A stretch of DNA of 64,000 nucleotides from Terrimonas sp. Its GTDB lineage: Bacteria; Bacteroidota; Bacteroidia; Chitinophagales; Chitinophagaceae. Below the pieces are notes generated by a model. That model did not search any database, had not been told where the DNA came from, and was given only the letters and a program-made list of their open reading frames with translations. Within the stretch, counting starts at the first letter, position 1. Every line of letters begins with the position of its first letter. This document shows, one piece after another, positions 9,436 to 19,099 of the stretch. Position numbers and translations under genes: made by a program. The stretch is taken from assembly GCF_003075435.1 (NCBI RefSeq), contig NZ_QCZJ01000009.1, positions 62,001 through 126,000 of the forward strand, written 5' to 3'.

Positions 9436-11820
9436 ATGTCTGACGATTTTGAAACAGGATTTGAAGGTAATGCAAACCGGAAGGAATTTCAGTTAAAGGA
9501 ATTTATATTCAAGTACCTGAGGTATTGGCCATTGCTGTTTGCCTTTGTCATTATCGCGCTTACCATTGCTTTTACTGTTATACGGTATAGTACGCCTGTA
9601 TATAGTGTATCAGGTTCTTTATTTATTAACAAACAACCTACCAACAACTCACCAACAGCAGACCTGCAGAACATGTTCATGTTCCCGGACAATGTGAACC
9701 TGAAAAATGAGCTGGAGATCCTTAAATCCAAACCCCTGCTGAAGCGGGTTGCACAAAACCTGGGCTTACAATTTAACTACCTGAATAAAGGTAATGTACG
9801 GTCGTCTAATATTTACCGGGAATCGCCTGTTGAACTGGAAATTGTAAGCCTGAAAGATGCTTCCGGTAGTTTTTCCCTTGATATTGAAGCGACCGAGGAG
9901 AATTTCAGGTTTACCAATACCAAAGCGGTATTGTTGTACAATGCCGAATTTCAAACAAGGGCAGGAACATTTCGCTTGCATAAAGTACCAGGAAAATCTT
10001 TTAGAGGATTTAACAGCAGCAATTATATCATTCAATACAGACCTCTTTCATTGTCTGCTAATATCCTTGCATCTCAGATTAAAACAGCCCAAAACATTGA
10101 GCAGGCCACTATTCTTAATATCACTATTGAAACTGATAATCCTGCCTATGGCAAGGATGTGGTAAACGAGCTGATGAAGGAATATGGTAAAATGAATATC
10201 GAGGAAAAAAGGGAAATATCGCAGGTAACTATGCGGTTTATTGATGAACGCTTAGATACCATTAAAAACGAGCTGGGTGGCGTGGAAACCGGTTTACTGC
10301 GCTACCGGGAAAAAAATGAAGTAATTGATCTGTCAACCCAGTCACAGCAATATTATCAAAACTTTTCTGAGCTTAACCAGAAATTCAATGAACAGCAGGT
10401 GCAGATGGGTGTGCTGGATTACCTGCTCCGTTATATCAATGATGCAGGTAATAAGCATAAACTGGTACCCACCGACCTCGGTATACAGGAGCCTGTATTG
10501 CTGCCCCTGCTGAGCCAGTATAACACCCTGCAGTTGCAGCGTAATACCCTGGAGCAAACCACAGGTCCTGCCAATGCGGCGCTGGTTAATATGGATATCA
10601 GCCTTTCCAAACTCAGGGAGCAGATAGCAGAAGCGCTGAAGAATGTAAAAAGGTCATATACCATAGCAGCAGATAAAATGCAGGAACAGATCAGCCGGGT
10701 ACAGTCCAGCTTAAAGGCTGTTCCGTCTAAAGCAAAGGGGCTGCTTGACATTGAACGGCAGCAAAAGATTAAGCAAGATCTGTATCTTTTCCTTTTGCAG
10801 AAGCGGGAGGAAGCGGCTATTGCCGCTGCCGCTACTATTGCCAACTCCTATCCCCTGGAAGAAGCCGCATCTTCCGGCGCTCCGGTAAAACCCAATAAAA
10901 GAAACATTTATCTGGTTGCGCTGCTGGTGGGAATTTTGATCCCGGTTGCCATAATAGCTATCATGGAAATGCTGAATGACAAGGTTACCGAGCGGGAAGA
11001 GATTGTGAAGTATACGGCAGCGCCAATAGTGGGAGAGATAGGACATGCCGGTGATGAAAAAACCCTGGTGGTGCTTGCCGGCAGCCGCACCATAGTGGCC
11101 GAACAGTTCCGCATTATGCGCACCAATGTGCAGTACCTGGTAAGCAAAGTAGAAAAACCGGTATTGCTGGTTACCTCTTCTGTAAGCGGTGAAGGAAAAT
11201 CTTTTATAGCCACCAATTATGGCGCCGCCATAGCCCTTACCGGCAAAAAAACCGTGGTGCTGGAGTTTGATATCCGCAAACCCCGGCTGCTGAAAGGGCT
11301 AGGCATGCAGAGCGTCAAAGGACTGAGCAATTTTATTATAGGCAATATAACAGATATAAACGAGATCATACACCCAGTGCAGGATTTTCCCGGGCTGCAT
11401 GTAATCGGTTGTGGGCCCATACCCCCAAATCCTTCTGAACTATTGTTAGACAGCAATGTTGCGCTGCTTTTTGAAAAACTGAAAGAGCGGTTTGATTGTA
11501 TTATTATTGACAGCGCCCCTGTAGGGTTGGTAAGTGATGCCTTTACCTTAAGCCCTTTTGCGGATGTATGCCTGTATATAGTTCGGCAGGGATACACGCT
11601 CAGGCGGCAACTCTCGATGGTGGAAGATTTATATGCTAAGAAAAGGCTAGCAAATATGGGACTGGTTGTAAATGATATTCAGGCCCAGGGCAGGTATAAG
11701 GGCTATTATGGGTATGGTGGTGGGGCAGCTTATGGATATGGGTATGGGTATGGATATGGAGGAGATTATTTTCAGAAAGAGTCATTCAAACGACCCAAAA
11801 GTAAGTTTTGGAACAAATAA
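9436..11820 (+). CDS. Wzc-like chain-length determinant and BY-kinase
   Basis: A 794-residue inner-membrane protein. The first TM helix is at about 32-52, followed by a Wzz domain, a long periplasmic coiled-coil region (about 260-470) and a second TM near 492-512. A cytoplasmic BY-kinase domain follows with Walker A SGEGKS (about 583-588), Walker A' LEFDIRKPR and Walker B IIIDSAPVG (about 690). The C-terminal tail from about 755 is a Gly/Tyr-rich run (GYGYGYGYGG) that would be the autophosphorylation cluster. Such kinases control polymer length and export with a Wza partner and a cognate phosphatase; the phosphatase is the gene at 33287. In Walker A' the first acidic residue is Glu rather than the commoner Asp. 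Confidence 0.93.
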   Translation: MSDDFETGFEGNANRKEFQLKEFIFKYLRYWPLLFAFVIIALTIAFTVIRYSTPVYSVSGSLFINKQPTNNSPTADLQNMFMFPDNVNLKNELEILKSKPLLKRVAQNLGLQFNYLNKGNVRSSNIYRESPVELEIVSLKDASGSFSLDIEATEENFRFTNTKAVLLYNAEFQTRAGTFRLHKVPGKSFRGFNSSNYIIQYRPLSLSANILASQIKTAQNIEQATILNITIETDNPAYGKDVVNELMKEYGKMNIEEKREISQVTMRFIDERLDTIKNELGGVETGLLRYREKNEVIDLSTQSQQYYQNFSELNQKFNEQQVQMGVLDYLLRYINDAGNKHKLVPTDLGIQEPVLLPLLSQYNTLQLQRNTLEQTTGPANAALVNMDISLSKLREQIAEALKNVKRSYTIAADKMQEQISRVQSSLKAVPSKAKGLLDIERQQKIKQDLYLFLLQKREEAAIAAAATIANSYPLEEAASSGAPVKPNKRNIYLVALLVGILIPVAIIAIMEMLNDKVTEREEIVKYTAAPIVGEIGHAGDEKTLVVLAGSRTIVAEQFRIMRTNVQYLVSKVEKPVLLVTSSVSGEGKSFIATNYGAAIALTGKKTVVLEFDIRKPRLLKGLGMQSVKGLSNFIIGNITDINEIIHPVQDFPGLHVIGCGPIPPNPSELLLDSNVALLFEKLKERFDCIIIDSAPVGLVSDAFTLSPFADVCLYIVRQGYTLRRQLSMVEDLYAKKRLANMGLVVNDIQAQGRYKGYYGYGGGAAYGYGYGYGYGGDYFQKESFKRPKSKFWNK
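11703..11764 (+). repeat. Short tandem TATGGG/TATGGA units in the kinase tail
   Basis: About ten near-perfect hexamer units (TATGGG, TATGGA, TATGGT) encode the alternating Gly-Tyr tail of the BY-kinase. Because each unit is 6 bp, gain or loss by slippage keeps the frame and changes the number of phospho-acceptor tyrosines. Confidence 0.7.
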
Positions 11821-11891
11821 TAGCTTTTATAATATAATCTTAATAACCGAAGTCTTAAAAGATTCATTATTCTGCAATACGGTTTTCTTAG

Positions 11892-12101
11892 TTAATGGCT
11901 TAGCTTAGGTAAATGAAAGAAATTTGCGTAGTTGTAGGCACTGGCCATTTTATTAAGGGTACTTAATTTGAACACCTTGCAGAAAGGGTTGAGAATATCA
12001 ATATACAGGGTGTTCACATCAGGCACATTAATAATGGCAGATGTTTTTTGAGTAATTTGGGCGTACTCCTGATTATTTTTAAAAACAAACGAGACACTCA
12101 A
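11892..12101 (-). pseudogene. Short unidentified coding remnant
   Basis: A 69-residue minus-strand frame whose composition looks protein-like (ends KMASAYNYANFFHLPKLSH) but matches no family I recognise. It sits in a 1.08-kb gene-poor stretch next to a clearly decayed transposase, so it is more probably debris than a working gene. Confidence 0.25.
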
Positions 12102-12299
12102 AGTAGACTGTTATAATATTTTCAGTCACCGAAAGGAGTGTAAATTAAAATATTGAATAAATACAAATGAGAAGGTAAGTGAGCCTTGGCAATCAAGATA
12201 CGAAGGGTAAATGGGAGCAAGAAGATAATAAGTCAGCAGACAGTGGGGTTCGGAAATTAATAAAAGGCTCCAAAAATAATATGCAAAGCATTTGAGCAG

Positions 12300-12760
12300 A
12301 AACTAGAACATGTAAAGCAATAGTTGGACAAGGATTACCCTGCTATTAAGAAGCGTGCGGCGAAAGATAGTGCGATAATTTATTTTGGAGATGAAATGGG
12401 AATGCGTAGTGATTATCAGGCATGAAGCAGTTGTGCACATAGAGAGCAAACGTCTAGCAAGATCAACGATTCAGAGGGTTTCGTTAAATAGATAATATCA
12501 ACAATATAGGTCATTTGCAGTGTATGCTGATGGACAAATTTAACGACGAAGTATATATTGAATTTTTGAAACGGATGAACTCCCCATAAAACAAAAAGGT
12601 TGAAAGTATAGCTGGAAGAAGATAAAAACCGCATAGAGGGTTTTTCATTCCACCTTATAGCCCGGAGTTGAAAGCCCAGGAACCTGAATAGGATGTAAAG
12701 ACAAAGTGTGATCGGTAAAATGTCCTATTAATAAAGCGGAAATGTATGCCAATGTGGGAA
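12300..12760 (+). pseudogene. Decayed IS630-family transposase
   Basis: Conceptual translation in shifting frames gives stretches diagnostic of IS630/Tc1-like DDE transposases. DYPAIKKRAAKDSAIIYFGD then EMGMRSDYQ is the second catalytic Asp block, FNDEVYIEFLKRM follows, and IPPYSPELKAQEPE is the third catalytic acidic block. Stop codons (for example before LDKDYPA and after YQA) and frameshifts break it, and no terminal inverted repeats were recognised. It lies at the junction between the GC-normal kinase gene and the AT-rich glycosyltransferase block, consistent with past insertion activity there. The rest of 11821-12897 shows no gene. Confidence 0.8.
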
Positions 12761-12897
12761 ATTCTATGAATGAAAGAAAAATAATAAAAAAGGTGCAAAA
12801 GTATTTTCATGCAGCGCGTAAGATCATGCTGTGTAGAGAATTACACGAACTAAATTGGGTAAAGATTAATAATTCATTTATCTAAAATAACTATTCT

Positions 12898-14709
12898 TTG
12901 ATAATTAAACGCAAAAGGGAATTTCTACTCGCTATAGCAATTAGGTTAATTTTAAAGGTACTTCCACGTAAATTTAAAATAAAGGCGGCACTTAATTTAT
13001 TTTATATTTTCCTCAATTCTGTAATTGAATTGATTGGTATCGCTTTTTTGATTCCTTTATTGATTATTATATTAGATGAAGAAAAAATAAGAACTAACAT
13101 CTGGCTTCATAAGCTCTATACAGTATTGAATTTTGATTCAAATGGACAGTTCATTATTTTTCTTTCGCTGATGGTATTGCTTATTACGCTTTGTAAGAAT
13201 ATTGTTAGTATTTATTTAATTAAGCTTCAATATAACTTTTCATTTTCACTCTATAAGTTTATTTCGTTGTCTCTCCTTCAACAATATTATGATTTGGGTT
13301 TACAGCAATTGAAAACTCATAATTCCAATAGAATTGTCAATCATATTACCTCGGTAACGCTTATGTTTTCTCAGAATGTCGTTAGTTCTGTATCGGGAAT
13401 CATAAATGAATCATTTGTTTTTATACTTTTTGCAGTTGGGTTATTTGTTTATGATCCTTCCGTGATTTTACTAATTACTTTTACTATTATGCCTTTCGTT
13501 TTGATTTTTCTAAAGTTGATAAGAAATAAAATACAAAATATCGGAAAAGAGAAGAATCGAATAGCTGTTGAACAAAGTAAGTTGCTTTATGAAACTTTTC
13601 AAGGGTATGTTGATATAGAGATAAGAAATAAAAAAAATTGGGTTTTTAGACGGTTTTTGTCATTGCTTCAAAACATGAGCATTGTACAGATCAGAAATGC
13701 CGTATATCTTCAACTCCCATTAAAGTTTATTGAAGTTGTTATTGTATTGGCATTAGTTTCTATCGTTTGTTTTGGCATATGGATGAATAAGAGTATAGAA
13801 AGTGTTGGAGTATTGCTGGGGGTCATCGCAGTTGCAGCCTACAGGCTATTACCCGGGATCAATAGATTAATGAATTTTTCGATGACATTACGAAATCATG
13901 TCTATACTTTCAGCGTAATAGAAAAGGTTATTCCTGTGAAGAATAAGAAGGTTTTTCAGCATGCGAAGGAGGCTGCAAGTCAAACAATTAAGTTTAATCA
14001 AAAAATACAAATTAGCAACATCAGTTTTTCATTTGATGGTAAAATACCTATATTAAATAATGTTGATTTTACCATACAAAAAGGGGAAATCATTGGTTTG
14101 ATTGGAGGTTCTGGATCTGGTAAAACAACATTGTTAAATATTTTACTACGTTTTTATAAGGAAACTTCAGGTACTATATGTGTTGATGACAAGAAACTAG
14201 ATGATGTAGATGTAACTTCTTGGAGACAACTAATTGGATATGTACCCCAGGATGTTTTTATATTTGATGGGTCACTTAAGGAAAATATTGCATTGGGCGA
14301 TAGTATGGAAAATATTGATGAAGGTTTGTTATTAGAGGTCATTGATAGGGCTAATCTTTCTAGTGTAGTAAAAACTTGGGAAAAAGGAGTGGATACAAAC
14401 CTTGGTGAAAGAGGAGGAAAGCTATCGGGTGGCCAAAAGCAAAGGTTAGGTATAGCAAGAGCGCTCTATAAAGGAGCAGAGATTCTATTTTTTGACGAAG
14501 CTACTTCTGCATTAGATATACAGACAGAAGAAGAAATTAATAATTCAATTAAAGAATTAAGTGAAGCAAATAACCAACTTACCATTGTTATTATTGCTCA
14601 CAGATATACGAGTCTTAAACATTGTACAAAGATTATTGAATTAAATCAGGGTAATGTAGTAAAGGAATGGACATATAACGAGCTGATCGAAAAAAGAATA
14701 TTTACTTAG
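12898..14709 (+). CDS. ABC transporter, fused permease-ATPase (PglK-like lipid-linked oligosaccharide flippase)
   Basis: A 603-residue half-transporter. An N-terminal six-TM region occupies about 30-335. The ATPase domain has Walker A GGSGSGKTT (about 402-410), signature LSGGQKQR (about 510), Walker B ILFFDEATSALD (about 527-538) and the switch His in IIAHRYTS. The locus has no Wzx, so this gene is the natural candidate for flipping the undecaprenyl-linked repeat unit, as PglK/WlaB does. The start is a TTG at 12898 because no ATG occurs until well inside the membrane domain. Strongly AT-rich, unlike the kinase gene before it. Confidence 0.85.
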   Translation: MIIKRKREFLLAIAIRLILKVLPRKFKIKAALNLFYIFLNSVIELIGIAFLIPLLIIILDEEKIRTNIWLHKLYTVLNFDSNGQFIIFLSLMVLLITLCKNIVSIYLIKLQYNFSFSLYKFISLSLLQQYYDLGLQQLKTHNSNRIVNHITSVTLMFSQNVVSSVSGIINESFVFILFAVGLFVYDPSVILLITFTIMPFVLIFLKLIRNKIQNIGKEKNRIAVEQSKLLYETFQGYVDIEIRNKKNWVFRRFLSLLQNMSIVQIRNAVYLQLPLKFIEVVIVLALVSIVCFGIWMNKSIESVGVLLGVIAVAAYRLLPGINRLMNFSMTLRNHVYTFSVIEKVIPVKNKKVFQHAKEAASQTIKFNQKIQISNISFSFDGKIPILNNVDFTIQKGEIIGLIGGSGSGKTTLLNILLRFYKETSGTICVDDKKLDDVDVTSWRQLIGYVPQDVFIFDGSLKENIALGDSMENIDEGLLLEVIDRANLSSVVKTWEKGVDTNLGERGGKLSGGQKQRLGIARALYKGAEILFFDEATSALDIQTEEEINNSIKELSEANNQLTIVIIAHRYTSLKHCTKIIELNQGNVVKEWTYNELIEKRIFT

Positions 14710-14811
14710 TATATAACTAAGTTTCTTTTAGTTACTAATGTATGCTTCATTACTTGTCATGCAATAGCTGATATTCCGTATTGATAGAATGTTAAAAATA
14801 ATTATCAATAA

Positions 14812-15633
14812 ATGTCTAAATCTTTTTTATTTATTATTCCCTTGACTCCTGATGAATATTTAACTTCAACGAGAAAGAGACTAAGAATATTATGCCTGAC
14901 AACTCTTAAAGAACAAACTTATAATAATTGGAATGCATTGTTAATTGGGAATTCAGAAGTAGAAGTTCATGATGATCGCTTTGTAATTTTAAAAAAAGAG
15001 GGATTAAAAGAAGAAAAATTACAATTTGCAACAAAGCATATCACAATTAATATGCCTGAATGTGATTACATAATTCGTCTAGATGATGATGATATATTTA
15101 ATCCTAATATTTTAGACAAAATAAGTTCTTTAGAGTTCGATATTTTTGTGGATAAGTATCATTATTACTTCGATTATGAATCAGGAAGTATATCAAGACA
15201 GATAAAATACTGGTTCCCTAATACATGCATTCATAAGAAAAAACATGCCCTTGCAAAATTTGGCAATCTATCAAAGAAACATTTACCTGTTTTAAATGAA
15301 TATGTTTCCTTAATTGAGAATGATCATTCTAAGCTACATATTTATTATAAAAATAGAAAAGTTTTATATGCTTCTCCTAATAATCCTATCTATTTGAGAA
15401 TGGTTAGCAAAGATTCAATAACAAGTAAAGGAGAAATGGCGTATGAATCTTATTTAAAATTCTTTGGTATGTGGGATAATTCTTTACCTACCAGTTTTAA
15501 GGAAATTTTGTCAAAAGCAAATCTATATAAAAGAAATGCCAAAAGGAATATTCCAATATTAAAAAGATTAAAATATAGAATAAATGAGCTTAGGACTTTA
15601 TTTAATTATCGAAAGATTATGTTTGGAAAATAA
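14812..15633 (+). CDS. Putative GT-A type glycosyltransferase
   Basis: A 273-residue cytoplasmic protein without clear membrane helices. The segment YIIRLDDDDIFNPNIL (about 84-99) resembles the metal- and sugar-nucleotide-binding DxD region of GT-A glycosyltransferases, and the N-terminus (FLFIIPLTPDEYL) could be the first beta strand. Sequence similarity to GT2 is weak, so the donor and even the class remain uncertain. It lies 102 bp after the flippase gene and 51 bp before a clear GT2 gene in the same direction. Very AT-rich codon use. Confidence 0.6.
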   Translation: MSKSFLFIIPLTPDEYLTSTRKRLRILCLTTLKEQTYNNWNALLIGNSEVEVHDDRFVILKKEGLKEEKLQFATKHITINMPECDYIIRLDDDDIFNPNILDKISSLEFDIFVDKYHYYFDYESGSISRQIKYWFPNTCIHKKKHALAKFGNLSKKHLPVLNEYVSLIENDHSKLHIYYKNRKVLYASPNNPIYLRMVSKDSITSKGEMAYESYLKFFGMWDNSLPTSFKEILSKANLYKRNAKRNIPILKRLKYRINELRTLFNYRKIMFGK

Positions 15634-15684
15634 GTTAAACGTAAATATTTGTGTATATCCTAAATACTTACATCAATAGCGAAT

Positions 15685-16626
15685 ATGCTGATATCTGTCG
15701 TTATACCTTGTTATAATGTTGAAAAATATATACAAGAGTGTTTAATTTCAGTATATAATCAAACACATCCTTCATTAGAAGTTATTTGTATAGATAACAA
15801 TTCTACAGATTCTACATTCGAATATTTAGAATATTTAAGAAATACTTATTATCCAAGTCTAATTGTTTTGTCTGAATCTAGAGCTGGTGCCCCGTTTGCA
15901 AGAAATAAAGGAATGTACAATGCTAAAGGAGATTGGATTCAATTTTTAGATGCAGATGATATAATTGAAAAAAATAAAATTAGTCATCAATGTTCATTAA
16001 TTCCAATGAACGAAAATATCGGCTATATTGTTTCGGGTTGCAAATACAAAGACATTGACGGCAATTTTATTATAAATAGCTTTCTTAGCAATGATAAATT
16101 TACATCAGCATTTATAAGACAAAGCGGTAATACATGTTCTAATTTGTGGAACAAGAAGCATCTTCTGGCAATAGGTGGTTGGAATGTTGAGTTAAAAAGT
16201 TCTCAAGAGACTGATCTTATGTTTCGATTAACTTTAAACGGATCTTCATATTTAGTCGATAATGAGATTAATACTGTAATACGTGCGAGAGAAGAAGGGC
16301 AAATATCTCAGTCGGAGCCTGGTTTACGTTGGAGCAGATTTATCGATGTAAGATTGTGTTATTTAAAATGCCTTAAATCAAAATACCCAAATGTATACAA
16401 TACAAACCGAGATATTTTTTATAACTATCTTCTATGGGCTATTTTAATTCTACTGAAATATGATAAATCCGCCGCTTTAAAATACTTCACCTATATAAAA
16501 AAAGAAAATTGGAGAGTTCTAAATTTGTACGGAATAAGTAAAAAAAAGGGATATTTTATTAGATTTCTTGGTCTAAATGCATATAATGAGTTTATGAGAA
16601 TAAAAAATATCTATACTAAATTATGA
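15685..16626 (+). CDS. Glycosyltransferase family 2
   Basis: A 313-residue GT2 enzyme. It has the N-terminal strand ISVVIPCYNVEKYIQECL (2-19), the nucleotide-binding IDNNSTDST (45-53) and the DxD motif FLDADD (about 87-92), followed by a catalytic-type ED/QET segment (SSQETDLMFRL, about 172-182). It would add one sugar to the lipid-linked repeat unit at the cytoplasmic membrane face. Donor and linkage are not predictable. Part of the AT-rich block. Confidence 0.88.
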   Translation: MLISVVIPCYNVEKYIQECLISVYNQTHPSLEVICIDNNSTDSTFEYLEYLRNTYYPSLIVLSESRAGAPFARNKGMYNAKGDWIQFLDADDIIEKNKISHQCSLIPMNENIGYIVSGCKYKDIDGNFIINSFLSNDKFTSAFIRQSGNTCSNLWNKKHLLAIGGWNVELKSSQETDLMFRLTLNGSSYLVDNEINTVIRAREEGQISQSEPGLRWSRFIDVRLCYLKCLKSKYPNVYNTNRDIFYNYLLWAILILLKYDKSAALKYFTYIKKENWRVLNLYGISKKKGYFIRFLGLNAYNEFMRIKNIYTKL

Positions 16627-16727
16627 TAAAGAATGAATAAGAGATTTTAGATTGCCTAATTAAATCTAACACTTAAATAACCTTTAAGACAACAAAAAAA
16701 ATAATCAGCATAAGTTTTTATTGAGGT

Positions 16728-17891
16728 ATGAAACAATTTTTTTACTTGACAAATAATGAATTTTATTCAGGAATTTATCAGAGTCAAGTAATTGATGTAA
16801 TAGAATTCCTGAAAAAGCAATATCAAGTAAATATTCGTCTTATTGCTTTTATACCATTAAAAATATACTTCAGGGAGAAAGCTATCATAAAAAAGTTTTC
16901 AAAGGATGCGATTGTTCTTCCCAGTATGCCAAAACAAAGTAATGGCAAGATGTGGAAATACAATCGATATTTATTGTATGTAATATGTATTATCTATAGA
17001 TGTAAAGGGATAATAGCCCGTAACCCTATTGCAACAAACCTAGCGCTATATGCAAAAAAAAATAGATTGATACAAGTAGTATGTTATGATGGAAGGGGAG
17101 CGGTTGCTGCTGAATCTAAGGAATATAACATATATCCTCCTGAGGTAGCAAATATTATTGAACAACTTGAGCAAAAATCAATTTTGGAAGCTACCTATAG
17201 GATATGTATCACGAATAACTTGTTGAAATATTGGAAAGAAAAATATAAATATGAAGGAAATAATCATGTCATAATCCCGGGAACTTTGGGATATAGTTTT
17301 GTTAATTTTAATTTAGAAGAAAACGAGATATCAAAAATTAGAAATGAATTAGGTTATTCAACGAACGATATATTATTGGTTTATGCAGGTTCAGTGGAAG
17401 GGTGGCAATCTTTTGATTTGCTGTATGGTTTTTTAGATCAACAAATCAGGGTAGATGACAGAATAAAAATATTGTTTTTGTCAAAAGCAGATAGAAATAT
17501 TCAAAAAATAGCTGATGCCTTTCCTGATAAAGTTAAAAGACTATGGCTTAATCCATCGGAAGTAAAAAATGTAATGTCCGCCGCAGATTATGGTTTAATC
17601 ATAAGAGAAAATTCCACAACAAATGTTGTTGCCTTGCCGACAAAGTTTCCAGAGTATTTGGCTTGTGGATTAAATATTATTGTGAGCAATGCAGTCGAAG
17701 AAGTTTATCGTTTTGTGGAATTACATAATTGCGGGATTCTTTGGAATGGAGATAGGGAGATCTCATTTATGCCAAGTACTTTTGAAAACAGGCAAAAAAA
17801 TAGAAAACTTGCTCTTACGTATTATAATAAATATAGTGAAGAGATAACGAGTCGATATGCAGATTTTCTTAAGAAATTGGATTTATTATAA
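16728..17891 (+). CDS. Glycosyltransferase, GT-B fold (GT4-like)
   Basis: A 387-residue protein. An N-terminal Rossmann-like half (FFYLTNNEFYSGIYQSQVID) is followed by a C-terminal half containing LLVYAGSVEGWQS (about 218-230) and KFPEYLACGLNIIVSN (about 305-320), which correspond to the GT4 donor-binding domain and its E-x7-E-like motif. No signal peptide. Probably retaining, cytoplasmic, acting on the repeat unit; the sugar is unknown. It follows the GT2 gene after 101 bp of AT-rich sequence. Confidence 0.75.
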   Translation: MKQFFYLTNNEFYSGIYQSQVIDVIEFLKKQYQVNIRLIAFIPLKIYFREKAIIKKFSKDAIVLPSMPKQSNGKMWKYNRYLLYVICIIYRCKGIIARNPIATNLALYAKKNRLIQVVCYDGRGAVAAESKEYNIYPPEVANIIEQLEQKSILEATYRICITNNLLKYWKEKYKYEGNNHVIIPGTLGYSFVNFNLEENEISKIRNELGYSTNDILLVYAGSVEGWQSFDLLYGFLDQQIRVDDRIKILFLSKADRNIQKIADAFPDKVKRLWLNPSEVKNVMSAADYGLIIRENSTTNVVALPTKFPEYLACGLNIIVSNAVEEVYRFVELHNCGILWNGDREISFMPSTFENRQKNRKLALTYYNKYSEEITSRYADFLKKLDLL

Positions 17892-17948
17892 AGAATTTTA
17901 GTAAATAGGTTTTTATAAGAAAATATACTAACAAATTGAAAAAAGCAA

Positions 17949-19076
17949 ATGCGCATAATATTTATTTCAACAATGGCAGGTAATCCTTGGGGAGGAAGTG
18001 AGGAATTGTGGGTTAAAAGTGCTGATTATGCATTATCTAAAGGGCACGAAGTAATTATTTCAGTTTATGATTGGGGTAAACTTCATCATAAATTAACGAT
18101 TTTAAAATCAAAAGGAGCTCAATTTCATTTTAGAAAAAGAATTTTTTATGGACACAGCCTTTCTAAGCGGGCATATGGAAAACTAGTAAATATTATTTTT
18201 TTTGCTAAGCAGATAATAACATTAAGAAAATTTGCTCCTGACGTTGTGTTTGTCAGTCAGGGAACTATTTATGAATCCATGCAACCTGCATTTGTTACAT
18301 TAATAAAAAGAACAGGAGCCAGACTTTTTATTATTACTCAAGCAAATACGGAATACGAAACAATTCCAAATCATTGCTTTAATGTGGGACGGACACTTTT
18401 TGATATTGCCGAGCGATTATTTTTTGTGTCAAATAGAAATAAATGTGTTGCCGAACGGCAGTTGGCAATGAGATTTAAAAATTCTGGAGTTATCTCTAAT
18501 CCTGCAAATTTACATAGTGTTCATTCAGATTGTAAATGGAATAATTCGGAGATAATAAACTTTGCATGTGTTGGACGTTTGAACTCAACCGTAAAGGGCT
18601 TGGGCGTTTTATTTGAAATATTGGGTCAGCCTCAATGGAAAAACCGTGAATACATTTTAAACTTATACGGAAAAGGGACTGATCAGCATTATTTGCAAGA
18701 ATTGGCAAGTTTATATGGAGTTGAAAAGCATATCTTTTTTAGAGGATTTGTAAATAGCATTGAAGAAATTTGGAACGAAAATCATGTTTTATTAATGCCG
18801 TCTACTCTTGAAGGTACACCTTTGGCTTTAATAGAAGCAATGCTTTGTGCTAGAACCGCCGTAGTGTCAGACGTCGGAGGTAATGCAGAGCTTATTGAGG
18901 ATGGCGCATGCGGATTTGTATCTGAGGCCCCCTCTCCTAATTCTTTTGGAAAAGCAATGGAAAGAATGTGGGACCAACGAAAACAATTACAAATGCTTGG
19001 AGTGAAAGCAAAAAAAGTTGTTTTAAATAAAATTGATCTAGAGTCATACAAAAAAATCATAGACTCTCTTTCTTAG
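17949..19076 (+). CDS. Glycosyltransferase family 4
   Basis: A 375-residue GT-B enzyme. The N-terminus RIIFISTMAGNPWGGSEELW contains the glycine-rich acceptor loop of GT4. The C-terminal donor domain has ACVGRLNSTVKGL (about 202-214), LYGKGTDQHYL and the terminal motif MPSTLEGTPLALIEAMLCAR (about 281-300) with both conserved glutamates. Expected to transfer a sugar with retention of configuration. Donor unknown. Same operon and AT-rich composition as its neighbours. Confidence 0.88.
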   Translation: MRIIFISTMAGNPWGGSEELWVKSADYALSKGHEVIISVYDWGKLHHKLTILKSKGAQFHFRKRIFYGHSLSKRAYGKLVNIIFFAKQIITLRKFAPDVVFVSQGTIYESMQPAFVTLIKRTGARLFIITQANTEYETIPNHCFNVGRTLFDIAERLFFVSNRNKCVAERQLAMRFKNSGVISNPANLHSVHSDCKWNNSEIINFACVGRLNSTVKGLGVLFEILGQPQWKNREYILNLYGKGTDQHYLQELASLYGVEKHIFFRGFVNSIEEIWNENHVLLMPSTLEGTPLALIEAMLCARTAVVSDVGGNAELIEDGACGFVSEAPSPNSFGKAMERMWDQRKQLQMLGVKAKKVVLNKIDLESYKKIIDSLS

Positions 19077-19099
19077 TTCTATCTGCTTAATATGAGTTG

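Noticed and set aside
12416-12634. A 72-codon minus-strand frame in the IS630 remnant
   Set aside because: It is antisense to recognisable transposase fragments on the plus strand and therefore accidental.
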